Assembly: GCF_000723885.1 (NCBI RefSeq)
Contig: NZ_CCDG010000058.1
Location: forward strand, 1-46,981
Origin: Paenibacillus camerounensis
GTDB lineage: Bacteria; Bacillota; Bacilli; Paenibacillales; Paenibacillaceae
Reading direction: 5' to 3'
DNA: 46,981 bases
How positions within the stretch are numbered: the first letter of the stretch is position 1; the number at the start of each line of letters is the position of its first letter. The notes below the pieces were generated by a model that searched no databases, had not been told where the DNA came from, and was given only the letters and a program-made list of their open reading frames with translations. Position numbers and translations under genes: made by a program. Positions 31,392 to 38,716 of this stretch are shown here, one piece after another.

Positions 31392-31437
31392 AATGCCCGT
31401 ATAAGGACTCCAACCGGTCCTCATACGGGCATTTTTG
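31392..31437 (+). terminator. Intrinsic terminator after the cytochrome c gene
   Basis: ATGCCCGTAT-AAGGAC...GTCCT-CATACGGGCAT is followed by TTTTGG. The stem is long and nearly perfect. It may also act weakly for the converging gene on the minus strand. Confidence 0.88.
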
Positions 31438-31464
31438 GCGTAGCCGTTATATTAAGACCGTGTC

Positions 31465-31752
31465 CTAACGTGTTTTGTCAAAGGCTTCATTGAATTCATT
31501 AGCCTGGCGGATGTCAAGGGCCGCAAGGCCGTTCTCTTCTTTTGCCGATAAGCGCAGGATGACGGTTTTGTAGTCAATGGTGATATGCGGATGATGGTCA
31601 AAGGCTTCCGATATGGCTGCTACCTCGTCCACAAAAGCAATACCCTTCATAAATTCACTAAACATGTACTTGCGCACCAGAGTCTCCTGCTCCAGCTTCC
31701 AGCCCTCCAGCTTACCTATCTGTTCATGCAGCTCTTCCACTGATAATTGCAA
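31465..31752 (-). CDS. 4a-hydroxytetrahydrobiopterin dehydratase (PCD/DCoH)
   Basis: A 95-residue pterin-4a-carbinolamine dehydratase, which dehydrates the 4a-hydroxy pterin made by aromatic amino acid hydroxylases. The active-site HHPH motif (residues 53-56, FDHHPHITIDY) and the GWKLEQETLVRKYMF strand are present. The start is TTG with GGGAGGAA upstream. No phenylalanine hydroxylase lies in the window, so the enzyme may serve another pterin reaction or a molybdopterin-related role, as proposed for other orphan copies. It converges with the cytochrome c gene. Confidence 0.93.
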   Translation of the reverse strand: MQLSVEELHEQIGKLEGWKLEQETLVRKYMFSEFMKGIAFVDEVAAISEAFDHHPHITIDYKTVILRLSAKEENGLAALDIRQANEFNEAFDKTR

Positions 31753-31825
31753 TTTGCTTCCTCCCTTACTTAATTAGCAGTAAAGTCCGTATGCCTCAGT
31801 TCTTTACCTGTTCTCCATAAGCCTT

Positions 31826-31866
31826 AAACAAAACATCCCTCAGCTTCTGAAAGTCCAAGGGATGCG
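31826..31866 (-). terminator. Intrinsic terminator after the hypothetical gene at 32.0 kb
   Basis: On the minus strand GCATCCCT...AGGGATG, with a 17-base loop, is followed by TTTTGTTT. Between it and the gene lies another GC-rich hairpin (about 31951-31977, AAGGAGGC/GCCTCCCTT) without a T-run. Confidence 0.7.
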
Positions 31867-31989
31867 CCAGGATGAAGGCTTTTTTTCGGTTTAATGTATT
31901 CTGAATTCCCGGCAAATAGCACTCGTCGCATCAATTTTACCACGTGCGCAAGGAGGCGGGCAAACCGGCCTCCCTTGGCTGCAGCACTT

Positions 31990-32292
31990 TTAGACCAAAA
32001 CGACCGAAGCCAGGTCCTGTTCGCCGAGCAGAATGTTGATCCGGTGCGTCTCCTTGTCGTAGATGACAACTCCGCTGCCCACGTGAATCACAGGCTCATT
32101 GCCAAGCCCGTAGAACAAATCCTCTGCGAGCGCTTCCCAGACCTCCAGCTTCGATTCCTGCGGCAGCTCCTGCCACTCGTCCGGCTCCATTTCAAAAAAT
32201 ACATAACTGTCTGAAATCCGGCTAACGGCCTCCGTCAGCTCGTTCAGGATCTCACTGTAATCTCTGCCATGCTTAACACCCACGTCTATCAC
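31990..32292 (-). CDS. Conserved-looking hypothetical protein, 100 residues
   Basis: An acidic, soluble protein with no signal or membrane segment. The N-terminal half is helical (YSEILNELTEAVSRI), the middle has two Trp residues in acidic context (MEPDEWQELPQESKLEVWEALAEDLFYGLG), and the end is a beta-rich IHVGSGVVIYDKETHRINILLG stretch. I do not recognise the family. The GTG start has GGAG 8 bases upstream, and a terminator lies 125 bases downstream, so it is a real single-gene unit. No function can be proposed. Confidence 0.78.
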   Translation of the reverse strand: MIDVGVKHGRDYSEILNELTEAVSRISDSYVFFEMEPDEWQELPQESKLEVWEALAEDLFYGLGNEPVIHVGSGVVIYDKETHRINILLGEQDLASVVLV

Positions 32293-32485
32293 TCCGTTTT
32301 CTCCACAGATGAATAATAACTTACCCTATCTATTATAGCCGAAAAAATGACTTCACAAAAAAGGGAATGCTGTCGATAAATAAGAATATACGATTTATAG
32401 CAGTACAGGGTGTCCCACCGCTGTTCAAGGATGATATATGCGGATATAACGGATCACTTCTTAATTCTCATGGACGAGGTGCATA

Positions 32486-33283
32486 ATGGAATTATCAACA
32501 ATACTCGGTTTAGTCTTTGGTCTGGTTGCAGTTCTCTGGGGCATGGTGCTCAAGCACGCTCCGCTCTCAAGCTTAAATAACCCCGCAGCTTATGTCATCA
32601 TTTTTCTCGGTACAGCAGCGTCTGTATTTATGGCCTTCCCAATGTCTGATATTAAGAATATTCCTAAATTGTTCAAGCTGCTCTTCATTCAGCAAAAAAT
32701 GGTGCAGAAATCAGAGCTGATCACCACTTTCATGGAATGGGCATCCATTACCCGCCGCGAAGGACTGCTCGCGCTGGAATCAAAGGTCGATGAGATTGAA
32801 GACGATTTTTTGAGAAACGGCATGCGGATGATCATCGACGGCAACGATCAGGAATTTGTCCGCGATGTATTAATGGAAGATATTCATGCTACGGAAGACA
32901 GACATAAAGCGGGTGCACTGATCTTTTCCCAGGCAGGGATGTATGCTCCTACACTCGGGGTGCTCGGGGCCGTTGTCGGTCTGATTGCCGCCCTTGCGGA
33001 TATGAGTGACATGGATGTGCTTGCCCATGCGATTGCAGGCGCGTTTATTGCTACGCTGCTCGGTATCTTTACCGGTTATGTAATGTGGCATCCCATGTCC
33101 AACAAGCTTAAACGTATCTCCAAAAAGGAAATTCAGATCCGGCTGATGATGGTCGAGGGGCTGCTCTCCATCCAGTCAGGAGTTTCAACCATTGCAATTA
33201 ACCAAAAGCTCTCTGTCTTCCTTACACCAACAGAACGTGCCAAGTTAAATAAGGAGGGCGGCGCTAGTGAGCAAAAAGACTAG
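32486..33283 (+). CDS. motA: Flagellar motor stator protein MotA
   Basis: MotA (265 residues) has four membrane segments (near 1-22, 33-52, 150-172 and 182-205) and a large cytoplasmic loop (residues 60-145) with charged torque-generating residues (TRREGLLALESKVDEIEDDF). The proton-channel segment YAPTLGVLGAVVGLIAAL and the conserved GIFTGYVMWHPMSNKLK are clear. With MotB it forms the proton-driven stator at the flagellar base. GAGGTG precedes the ATG. It overlaps motB by 17 bases. No other flagellar genes are in the window. Confidence 0.95.
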   Translation: MELSTILGLVFGLVAVLWGMVLKHAPLSSLNNPAAYVIIFLGTAASVFMAFPMSDIKNIPKLFKLLFIQQKMVQKSELITTFMEWASITRREGLLALESKVDEIEDDFLRNGMRMIIDGNDQEFVRDVLMEDIHATEDRHKAGALIFSQAGMYAPTLGVLGAVVGLIAALADMSDMDVLAHAIAGAFIATLLGIFTGYVMWHPMSNKLKRISKKEIQIRLMMVEGLLSIQSGVSTIAINQKLSVFLTPTERAKLNKEGGASEQKD

Positions 33284-34079
33284 GCATGAGGAACATGAGG
33301 AACATGCCGACGAATCCTGGCTGTTGCCTTATTCCGACTTGATGACTCTGCTGGTTGCTTTGTTCCTTGTTATGTATGCAATGAGTGCTACTGATGCCAA
33401 GAAGTTTGAAGAGATGAGTCAGGCATTCAGCTCCGCCCTGAACGGCGGAACAGGTATATTGGACCAGCGTTCAGCTACTCCTACCGAGTCCCAGCTGGAT
33501 CAGGGTAAGAATGATAAGATGGACAATGTTGTCGCCCCGAACACCGGAGAGTCCGAGATTGCCAAGCTGCGTAAGCAGGAGCAGCAGGACCTTGAGAAGC
33601 TCAAGAAGCAGTTTGACCAGTATATTGAGAAGAACGGGCTTACTGACCTGCTGAGCACCAAGCTGAACCAGTCACAGCTAATGATTACAATCAGCGATAA
33701 CGCCCTGTTCGCCTCAGGACAGGCTGTGGTTAAGGATGAATCCCGGCAGCTGGCCAAATCGATTTCCAGTATGCTGCAGCAATTCCCGGATTACAACGTG
33801 CTGGTTCAGGGACATACCGACAACATTCCGATTTCCAACAGTAACTATTCATCCAACTGGGACCTCAGCGTAGACCGTGCCCTGCATTTCATGAAAATCC
33901 TGCTGCTGAATCCGAATCTGGATCCGGTTAAGTTCAGCCCGATCGGTTACGGTGAATACCATCCGATAGCTGATAATGCAACTGCTGCCGGACGGGCCAA
34001 AAACCGCCGTGTAGAAGTCTCGATCCTGCGGAAGTACACAGATTCAGCTGAAACAACAAGCGTTACTCCGCCGACATAA
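33267..34079 (+). CDS. motB: Flagellar motor stator protein MotB
   Basis: MotB (270 residues) has one membrane segment with the proton-carrying D24 (LLPYSDLMTLLVALFLVMYAMS), followed by the plug and a Lys/Gln/Glu-rich coiled linker (about residues 90-118). An OmpA-like peptidoglycan-binding domain (VLVQGHTDNIPISNSNYSSNWDLSVDRAL...AKNRRVEVSI) anchors the stator to the wall. The GTG start lies inside the 3' end of motA with AAGGAGG upstream, so translation is coupled. A bidirectional terminator follows. Confidence 0.95.
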   Translation: MSKKTRHEEHEEHADESWLLPYSDLMTLLVALFLVMYAMSATDAKKFEEMSQAFSSALNGGTGILDQRSATPTESQLDQGKNDKMDNVVAPNTGESEIAKLRKQEQQDLEKLKKQFDQYIEKNGLTDLLSTKLNQSQLMITISDNALFASGQAVVKDESRQLAKSISSMLQQFPDYNVLVQGHTDNIPISNSNYSSNWDLSVDRALHFMKILLLNPNLDPVKFSPIGYGEYHPIADNATAAGRAKNRRVEVSILRKYTDSAETTSVTPPT

Positions 34080-34093
34080 TAGACAGAGCTGCA

Positions 34094-34138
34094 AAAGAGC
34101 TGTTTTCCGGGATTACCCGTGAAAACAGCTCTTTCTTT
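34094..34138. terminator. Bidirectional terminator between motB and rluF
   Basis: AAAGAGCTGTTTTC and GAAAACAGCTCTTT form a 14-bp stem. TTTCTTTG-type tails occur on the plus strand, and CTCTTTTGC on the minus strand. The two genes converge here. Confidence 0.85.
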
Positions 34139-34147
34139 GATTTACTG

Positions 34148-34849
34148 CTATTGCAGCTCATAACTGAGCATGGCTCCCAGCTCCTGCTTCTCCTGTGCAC
34201 TCAACTCCCGCCATTGGCCCGTCTTCAGGGCACCCAGGTGAATATTCATAATCCGGATACGCCGCAGGCTTCTGACCTCATAACCAAAGGCACTGCACAT
34301 CCTGCGGATCTGCCGGTTCTTGCCTTCGGTCAGGACAATGCGGAACTCCCGCTCCGATATCCGTGTTATTTCACAGGGAAGAGTCTTGCCGCCAAGAATT
34401 TTCACCCCGCTGGACATGCCTGTAAGGAAGGATGCAGTAATTGGCCTGTCTACAGTGACCACATACTCCTTCTCATGCTTGCCTTCAGCCCGCAGGATTC
34501 TATTAACAATATCGCCGTCGTTAGTCAGCAGAATTAAGCCTTCTGAATCCTTATCGAGCCTTCCGATTGGAAAAATCCGCTCCTGATGGCCGATAAAATC
34601 AACAATATTGCCCTGAATATGGGCTTCTGTAGTTGAGGTAATCCCCACCGGCTTATTTAAGGCGATATAAACCACCTGGCTGCCCGTTACAAGCGCCTTG
34701 CCATCAATCAGCACCTGATCTCCCTGAACAGCCTGGCTGCCTAATACAGCCGTCTGTCCGTTGATAGTAACTCTTCCGCTCTCTACCAGCTTGTCTGCTT
34801 CACGGCGTGAACAGTAGCCTGTCTCGCTGATGAACTTATTAATTCTCAT
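34148..34849 (-). CDS. rluF: 23S rRNA pseudouridine synthase, RluF-like
   Basis: A 233-residue member of the RsuA/RluB/E/F class that isomerises a uridine of 23S rRNA. An S4 domain (residues 1-48) precedes the catalytic domain with D99 in GRLDKDSEGLILLTNDG. The phrases ALNKPVGITSTTEAH, LRAEGKHEKEYVVTV and TEGKNRQIRRMCSAFGYEV match RluF best, the enzyme for position 2604 in E. coli. I chose the ATG at 34849 with GAGGA upstream over a GTG four codons earlier. The upstream kinase ends 36 bases before it, so they may be cotranscribed. Confidence 0.9.
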   Translation of the reverse strand: MRINKFISETGYCSRREADKLVESGRVTINGQTAVLGSQAVQGDQVLIDGKALVTGSQVVYIALNKPVGITSTTEAHIQGNIVDFIGHQERIFPIGRLDKDSEGLILLTNDGDIVNRILRAEGKHEKEYVVTVDRPITASFLTGMSSGVKILGGKTLPCEITRISEREFRIVLTEGKNRQIRRMCSAFGYEVRSLRRIRIMNIHLGALKTGQWRELSAQEKQELGAMLSYELQ

Positions 34850-34885
34850 TTCTGTCCTCACTCCGTTCTTTTTTCAATCCTTACA

Positions 34886-37165
34886 TTAGGCCTGATTATA
34901 TAATACTGGCAATATGATAGTAATCTCAGCCCCGCTGCCGTACTCGCTGCTGATTTCCATAGCGCCTTTGTGGGCATGGATGATCCGCTGGCTAACCATC
35001 AGCCCGAGCCCTGTTCCTGTCTCCTTGTTGGTGAAGAAGGGCTCTCCCAGCTTAGGCAGCATTTCTTCCGGAATTCCTTCGCCTTCGTCTGAGATTACAA
35101 TGATAACAGAATTTCCTTCAATCCGCTGCGAAACGGTAATGGTACCGCCTTCGGGCATAGCCTCAATGGCATTTTTGACGATATTGATAAAGACCTGCTT
35201 CAGCTGATTCTCCTCACAATGCACTATTGCGGGCTTCCCGGACAGCTGTGATTCAAATTCGATTCCGAACAGATGCGCCTGGCTGTCCAGCAGGGAAATA
35301 ACATCATTCAGGATATGCCTCACATCCTTCTCCTGAAAGTGCACCGCCTGCGGCTTGGCCAGAATCAGAAACTCACTCACAATCAGGTTAATCCGGTCAA
35401 GCTCAGACAGCATTAGCTCAATATGCAGAGGTACAAGAATGCCCTTCTCCTTCTGAAGCTGCAGGAATCCGCGAAGTGTGGTCAGCGGGTTACGGATCTC
35501 ATGGGCTACTCCTGCCGCAAGCTGGCCTACCGTCGTCAATTTCTCCGAGCGTCTGAGCAGCTCTTCAATCCGGTTACGTTCGGTCATATCACGTGATACA
35601 TGAACAAAGGCCTGGGGCTGGCCTTCCTCATCCCGAATCATGGAAGTGCTCACGCTGACCTCTACTACCGATCCGTCGCGCTTCAGCCTGAGCGTCTCCA
35701 CCGGCGGCAGAACAGCTCCAGCCCTCAGCTCCTGCAGTCTTATATCCTCCTGCTTCTGTACGGTTGCCGGTACCAGATAAGGCGGCTTAATCCTCGCATC
35801 CGCAGCATTCCAGCCGTATAGCTTCTCAAAAGCCTTATTCGTACTGGTGATCCGCCCCTCCATATCAACTGTGTGGATTGCATCGGATGTCCCGTTAATG
35901 ACCGACTCCAGGTGCTCCTTTACAGCCCGGTTCTCTTCAAGCGCCCGTCCAAGCTCATTGGTATGCTCATGCAGGTGAGCGGTCATTGCATTAATCCGGC
36001 TGGCCAACTGGCCCAGCTCATCCCCGCTTGCTACGCTTAGCGGGGATTCGTAATTCCCCTTGGCTACATCATTAACCTTGCGCAGAATGGCCTTAATCGG
36101 TCTCGTAACAATCCCGGACAGTACATAGCTGCAAATGAAAAAAATGATTAGCAGCAGCACTGAGGTTGTAATATTACTGACAAGCTCCTCTTTGATTACG
36201 GAGGAAATCACCGAATAATCCATAACTACGCTGATGACATAGTCATCGTTACCCGGCAGAGCAACCGGGATAAAGCTTTTTAGCACTCTTTTCCCCAGGG
36301 CTGAAGTATCGATTGTAACCGGAGCTTCCTTCCGTATCGCCGTCATCATAGCTGTTTTATCTTCATCAATGTTCCCGAAAATATAAGTTCCGAACCGGAT
36401 GGGGCGGTTGCGCAGCTTATGATTGACGCTGTCTGTACCGTCCGGCTGCATAGACTCAGAGCCAAAGGTCTTCGGATTCATCCCCGTAATCTCCAGAAGT
36501 CCGGGATTGACCTCCTTGGAGCGCCGGACAATCTCCTCAGGCTCCATAATCCTCACATAATCACTAACCGCTGTGCTGCGGATATAAGGGTCTATAATAT
36601 AGTTTCTTGACGGGTCACGGTAATATCCCCACTTCTCTATAAACTCAGGATTTGAGGTTGAGAATTCAAACGGCCCTGACCAGAAGTTCTCAAACGTCTG
36701 TCCCTGCTGAACCGATACCCTCTGTCCCGCAAACAGCTCAAGAAAAGCCACATACCAAAAACCCATGCCCTTGGTAGACAAGCCAAGCTCGGCAGGATCT
36801 GAGGATTTAGCCACTATGATGTCATCATCAGTCTGGACAAGAAGCGAGATGTTAGATACATCCAGCTTGTCCGACAGAAGCTTCAGCTGTGAGTTGCTTA
36901 CATTATTAATATCCGGATCAAGCTCTCCTGCTGCCAGAATGGCCGCAAGGCGCAGGTTCTGGGCTATCTGCTGCTGGACATAATTCGAGCTGTAGTTGCT
37001 CTGCTCGACAGAAACAGCGATTTGCATGGCCGTGGTCTTCATATTATTTTTGCTCTCTGTAAGCAAGTTATTACGTGCCGCATATAGATTCAGCGTCAGA
37101 TTAAGCCCCAGTATCAATAATACCGAACCAAAAATGATCGCTGACAATTTAGTTTTTATGGACAA
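34886..37165 (-). CDS. Membrane sensor histidine kinase with PAS domain, sporulation-kinase type
   Basis: A 759-residue kinase: TM1 (residues 8-30), a large extracytoplasmic sensor region (31-330), TM2 (331-352), HAMP (353-405), PAS (415-530), HisKA with phosphoacceptor H555 (GVAHEIRNPLTTLRGFLQLQ) and HATPase (N, G1 and G2 boxes; NIVKNAIEAMPEGG, SDEGEGIPEE, GTGLGLMVSQRII). The H-box closely resembles kinases that phosphorylate Spo0F, and spo0F is in this window, with no adjacent response regulator. Its input is unknown. The start is TTG with AGAGGTG 10 bases upstream. Its upstream region contains a promoter and, further out, a DnaA-box cluster. Confidence 0.92.
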   Translation of the reverse strand: MSIKTKLSAIIFGSVLLILGLNLTLNLYAARNNLLTESKNNMKTTAMQIAVSVEQSNYSSNYVQQQIAQNLRLAAILAAGELDPDINNVSNSQLKLLSDKLDVSNISLLVQTDDDIIVAKSSDPAELGLSTKGMGFWYVAFLELFAGQRVSVQQGQTFENFWSGPFEFSTSNPEFIEKWGYYRDPSRNYIIDPYIRSTAVSDYVRIMEPEEIVRRSKEVNPGLLEITGMNPKTFGSESMQPDGTDSVNHKLRNRPIRFGTYIFGNIDEDKTAMMTAIRKEAPVTIDTSALGKRVLKSFIPVALPGNDDYVISVVMDYSVISSVIKEELVSNITTSVLLLIIFFICSYVLSGIVTRPIKAILRKVNDVAKGNYESPLSVASGDELGQLASRINAMTAHLHEHTNELGRALEENRAVKEHLESVINGTSDAIHTVDMEGRITSTNKAFEKLYGWNAADARIKPPYLVPATVQKQEDIRLQELRAGAVLPPVETLRLKRDGSVVEVSVSTSMIRDEEGQPQAFVHVSRDMTERNRIEELLRRSEKLTTVGQLAAGVAHEIRNPLTTLRGFLQLQKEKGILVPLHIELMLSELDRINLIVSEFLILAKPQAVHFQEKDVRHILNDVISLLDSQAHLFGIEFESQLSGKPAIVHCEENQLKQVFINIVKNAIEAMPEGGTITVSQRIEGNSVIIVISDEGEGIPEEMLPKLGEPFFTNKETGTGLGLMVSQRIIHAHKGAMEISSEYGSGAEITIILPVLYNQA

Positions 37166-37221
37166 GCTGTATATTCACCTCTTATCAGCTGGTAAAAAAA
37201 TCAAGCAGGTGGTTCATAAAT

Positions 37222-37250
37222 ATCATACCTTCTGCCCCTCTATTTGAAAA
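37222..37250 (-). promoter_or_regulatory. Probable sigma-A promoter of the sensor kinase
   Basis: On the minus strand TTTTCA (37245-37250), a 17-bp spacer and TATGAT (37222-37227). The start site would be near 37215, 50 bases before the TTG start codon. Confidence 0.5.
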
Positions 37251-37284
37251 GAGCCTTCAAGAGCCTCTTATCCCCGGGCAGACG

Positions 37285-37313
37285 TTGTATTTTGGAGGCA
37301 GTTTCTCTACAAT
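37285..37313 (+). promoter_or_regulatory. Probable sigma-A promoter of tadA
   Basis: TTGTAT (37285-37290), a 17-bp spacer and TACAAT (37308-37313). The start near 37320 would place the DnaA-box cluster and the LexA-like site inside the first 135 bases of the transcribed region. Confidence 0.55.
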
Positions 37314-37333
37314 AATGAGGGAAATAATGAACA

Positions 37334-37427
37334 CTATCCACAGGCTATTCACATATAAACATTTTATTAAGCGTAGGTGTGTACAAAATTGTGTATAAGT
37401 AGCTTGTTATCCACAGAGTTATGCACA
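37334..37427. promoter_or_regulatory. DnaA-box cluster between the sensor kinase and tadA
   Basis: Three perfect TTATNCACA boxes are present: TGTGTATAA at 37390-37398 (reverse), TTATCCACA at 37407-37415 and TTATGCACA at 37419-37427. Three one-mismatch boxes are at 37334-37342 (CTATCCACA), 37345-37353 (CTATTCACA) and 37378-37386 (reverse, TTGTACACA). Six in 94 bp is far above chance. The site lacks a neighbouring dnaA or dnaN, so it is unlikely to be oriC. More likely it titrates DnaA or lets DnaA regulate the divergent genes, as for known DnaA-box clusters in B. subtilis. Confidence 0.85.
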
Positions 37428-37439
37428 ATTTGTTCAGAA

Positions 37440-37453
37440 CGAATATTTGTTCG
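37440..37453. promoter_or_regulatory. LexA (SOS box)-like site upstream of tadA
   Basis: CGAATATTTGTTCG differs by one base in the outer arms from the Bacillus LexA box pattern CGAAC-N4-GTTCG. It lies 31 bases before the tadA ATG and 13 bases after the last DnaA box. Confidence 0.55.
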
Positions 37454-37483
37454 TTGTACAAGGATTGATATAGGAAAGGAAAG

Positions 37484-37993
37484 ATGAGCTTGAATATTCA
37501 CAGCAGCGAATTGCCGGAGAATGAACGGAGCCTTCATGAATTCTGGATGAAAGAGGCGATTGCAGAAGCGCATAAAGCGGAAAGCTTAGGCGAAGTGCCT
37601 ATCGGTGCAGTCATTGTCCGCAACGGGGAGATTATCGGGCGCGGCTACAATCTGCGGGAAACGACACTGGACTCTACTGCGCATGCCGAAATGGTGGCAA
37701 TCCGCCAGGCAAGCATTGCGCTTAACTCCTGGAGGCTGCTGGACTGCCAGCTCTATGTTACACTAGAGCCTTGTCCCATGTGTGCAGGGGCGATGGTCCA
37801 ATCCCGGCTGCCGCTTACTGTATATGGAACCACAGACCCTAAAGCGGGCTGTGCAGGCACCCTTATGAACCTGCTTGAAGAACCGCGATTCAATCACAGG
37901 ACTGAAATTATCCAGGGGGTGCTTCAGGAGGAATGCGCTGAGCTGCTCACCTCCTTTTTCCGCCAGCTGCGCCGGAAGCCGCCCAAGTCTTAA
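37484..37993 (+). CDS. tadA: tRNA-specific adenosine deaminase
   Basis: TadA (169 residues) deaminates A34 of tRNA-Arg(ACG) to inosine. The zinc site is H67-A-E69 (STAHAEMVAI) with C97 and C100 (EPCPMCAGAM). The conserved VPIGAVIV and FNHRTEIIQGVLQEECAELL segments are present. In B. subtilis it lies directly before the SRP RNA gene; here it is 33 kb away, on the opposite strand. The start follows GGAAAGGAAAG. The region upstream carries DnaA boxes and a LexA-like site. The following acetyltransferase may be read from the same message. Confidence 0.95.
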   Translation: MSLNIHSSELPENERSLHEFWMKEAIAEAHKAESLGEVPIGAVIVRNGEIIGRGYNLRETTLDSTAHAEMVAIRQASIALNSWRLLDCQLYVTLEPCPMCAGAMVQSRLPLTVYGTTDPKAGCAGTLMNLLEEPRFNHRTEIIQGVLQEECAELLTSFFRQLRRKPPKS

Positions 37994-38074
37994 CGGATTA
38001 ACAGCTGTAGCGGTTGACTGCTTAAGCTTCTTGTCACACAATATTATTCATGCTAAAAAGGAGGTTTTCCCGCA

Positions 38075-38647
38075 ATGGAGCTCACGCTCAACAATCATAC
38101 TCAAGGTATTTATCTTTCTCTTTTGCAGCTGCAGGATGCCGATAAGCTGCTCCAGCTGCGCCTGCGTAACCAAGCACATCACCAGCCGTATGAGCCGCTT
38201 CGTGAAGCAGACTATTATACACTTGAAAGCCAGAAGCTGCTGTTAAGGCAGCGTCTGAGTGATGCCGAGCAGGACAGGGCTTACATGTTCGGCATCTTCC
38301 TGGCCGATGGGCAGCTGATTGGCCAAATCACCCTCTCCAATCTGGTGCGCGGAGTTGCGCAATATGCAGACCTGGGATATTTTATTGATTATGCCATTCA
38401 AGGCAGGGGACATATGACCGCTGCCGTAGGAATGGTTTTGGATTATGCTTTCCGTGCACTTGCCCTGCACAGGGTTCAGGCATCAATACTGCTACATAAC
38501 GACGCTTCACGGCGGGTGCTGGAGAAAAGCGGATTTCAAGCGGAAGGTACCGCCCGCCGGTATCTTAAAATTAACGGGGAATGGCAGGATCACCGGACGT
38601 ATGGTATTCTCGCGGATGATTCTCCGGCAGACAGGCCTGTGCTCTGA
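38075..38647 (+). CDS. GNAT acetyltransferase, RimJ/RimL type
   Basis: A 190-residue acetyltransferase resembling the ribosomal-protein N-acetyltransferases RimJ and RimL. Visible motifs are YMFGIFLADGQLIGQITLSNLVRG, YADLGYFIDYAIQGRGHMTAAVGMVLDYAF (acetyl-CoA loop QGRGHMT), LHRVQASILLHNDASRRVLEKSGFQAEGTARRYLKINGEWQDH. The target is unknown. GGAGG lies 10 bases before the ATG. It follows tadA by 81 bases, and a strong bidirectional terminator ends the unit. Confidence 0.9.
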   Translation: MELTLNNHTQGIYLSLLQLQDADKLLQLRLRNQAHHQPYEPLREADYYTLESQKLLLRQRLSDAEQDRAYMFGIFLADGQLIGQITLSNLVRGVAQYADLGYFIDYAIQGRGHMTAAVGMVLDYAFRALALHRVQASILLHNDASRRVLEKSGFQAEGTARRYLKINGEWQDHRTYGILADDSPADRPVL

Positions 38648-38657
38648 ATTAACAAAA

Positions 38658-38703
38658 AGAAAAGACCTGCACAAGTGCATTTCAGCACCTTGCAGGTCTT
38701 TTC
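38658..38703. terminator. Bidirectional terminator between the GNAT and lipoprotein genes
   Basis: AAAAGACCTGCA...TGCAGGTCTTTT forms a 12-bp stem around a smaller internal pairing. T-rich tails occur on both strands (TTTTCTG on plus, TTTTCTTTTTG on minus). The genes converge. Confidence 0.9.
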
Positions 38704-38716
38704 TGATAGATAAAAA

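Noticed and set aside
32353..32380. sigma-D flagellar promoter before motA
   Set aside because: GTCGATAA at 32372-32379 resembles the -10, but the -35 position reads TCAC rather than TAAA, so the match is not convincing.
37334..37427. DnaA-box cluster as the chromosomal origin
   Set aside because: No dnaA, dnaN, recF or gyrase genes adjoin it and no long AT-rich unwinding element with DnaA-trio repeats was visible. An origin-proximal regulatory cluster fits better.
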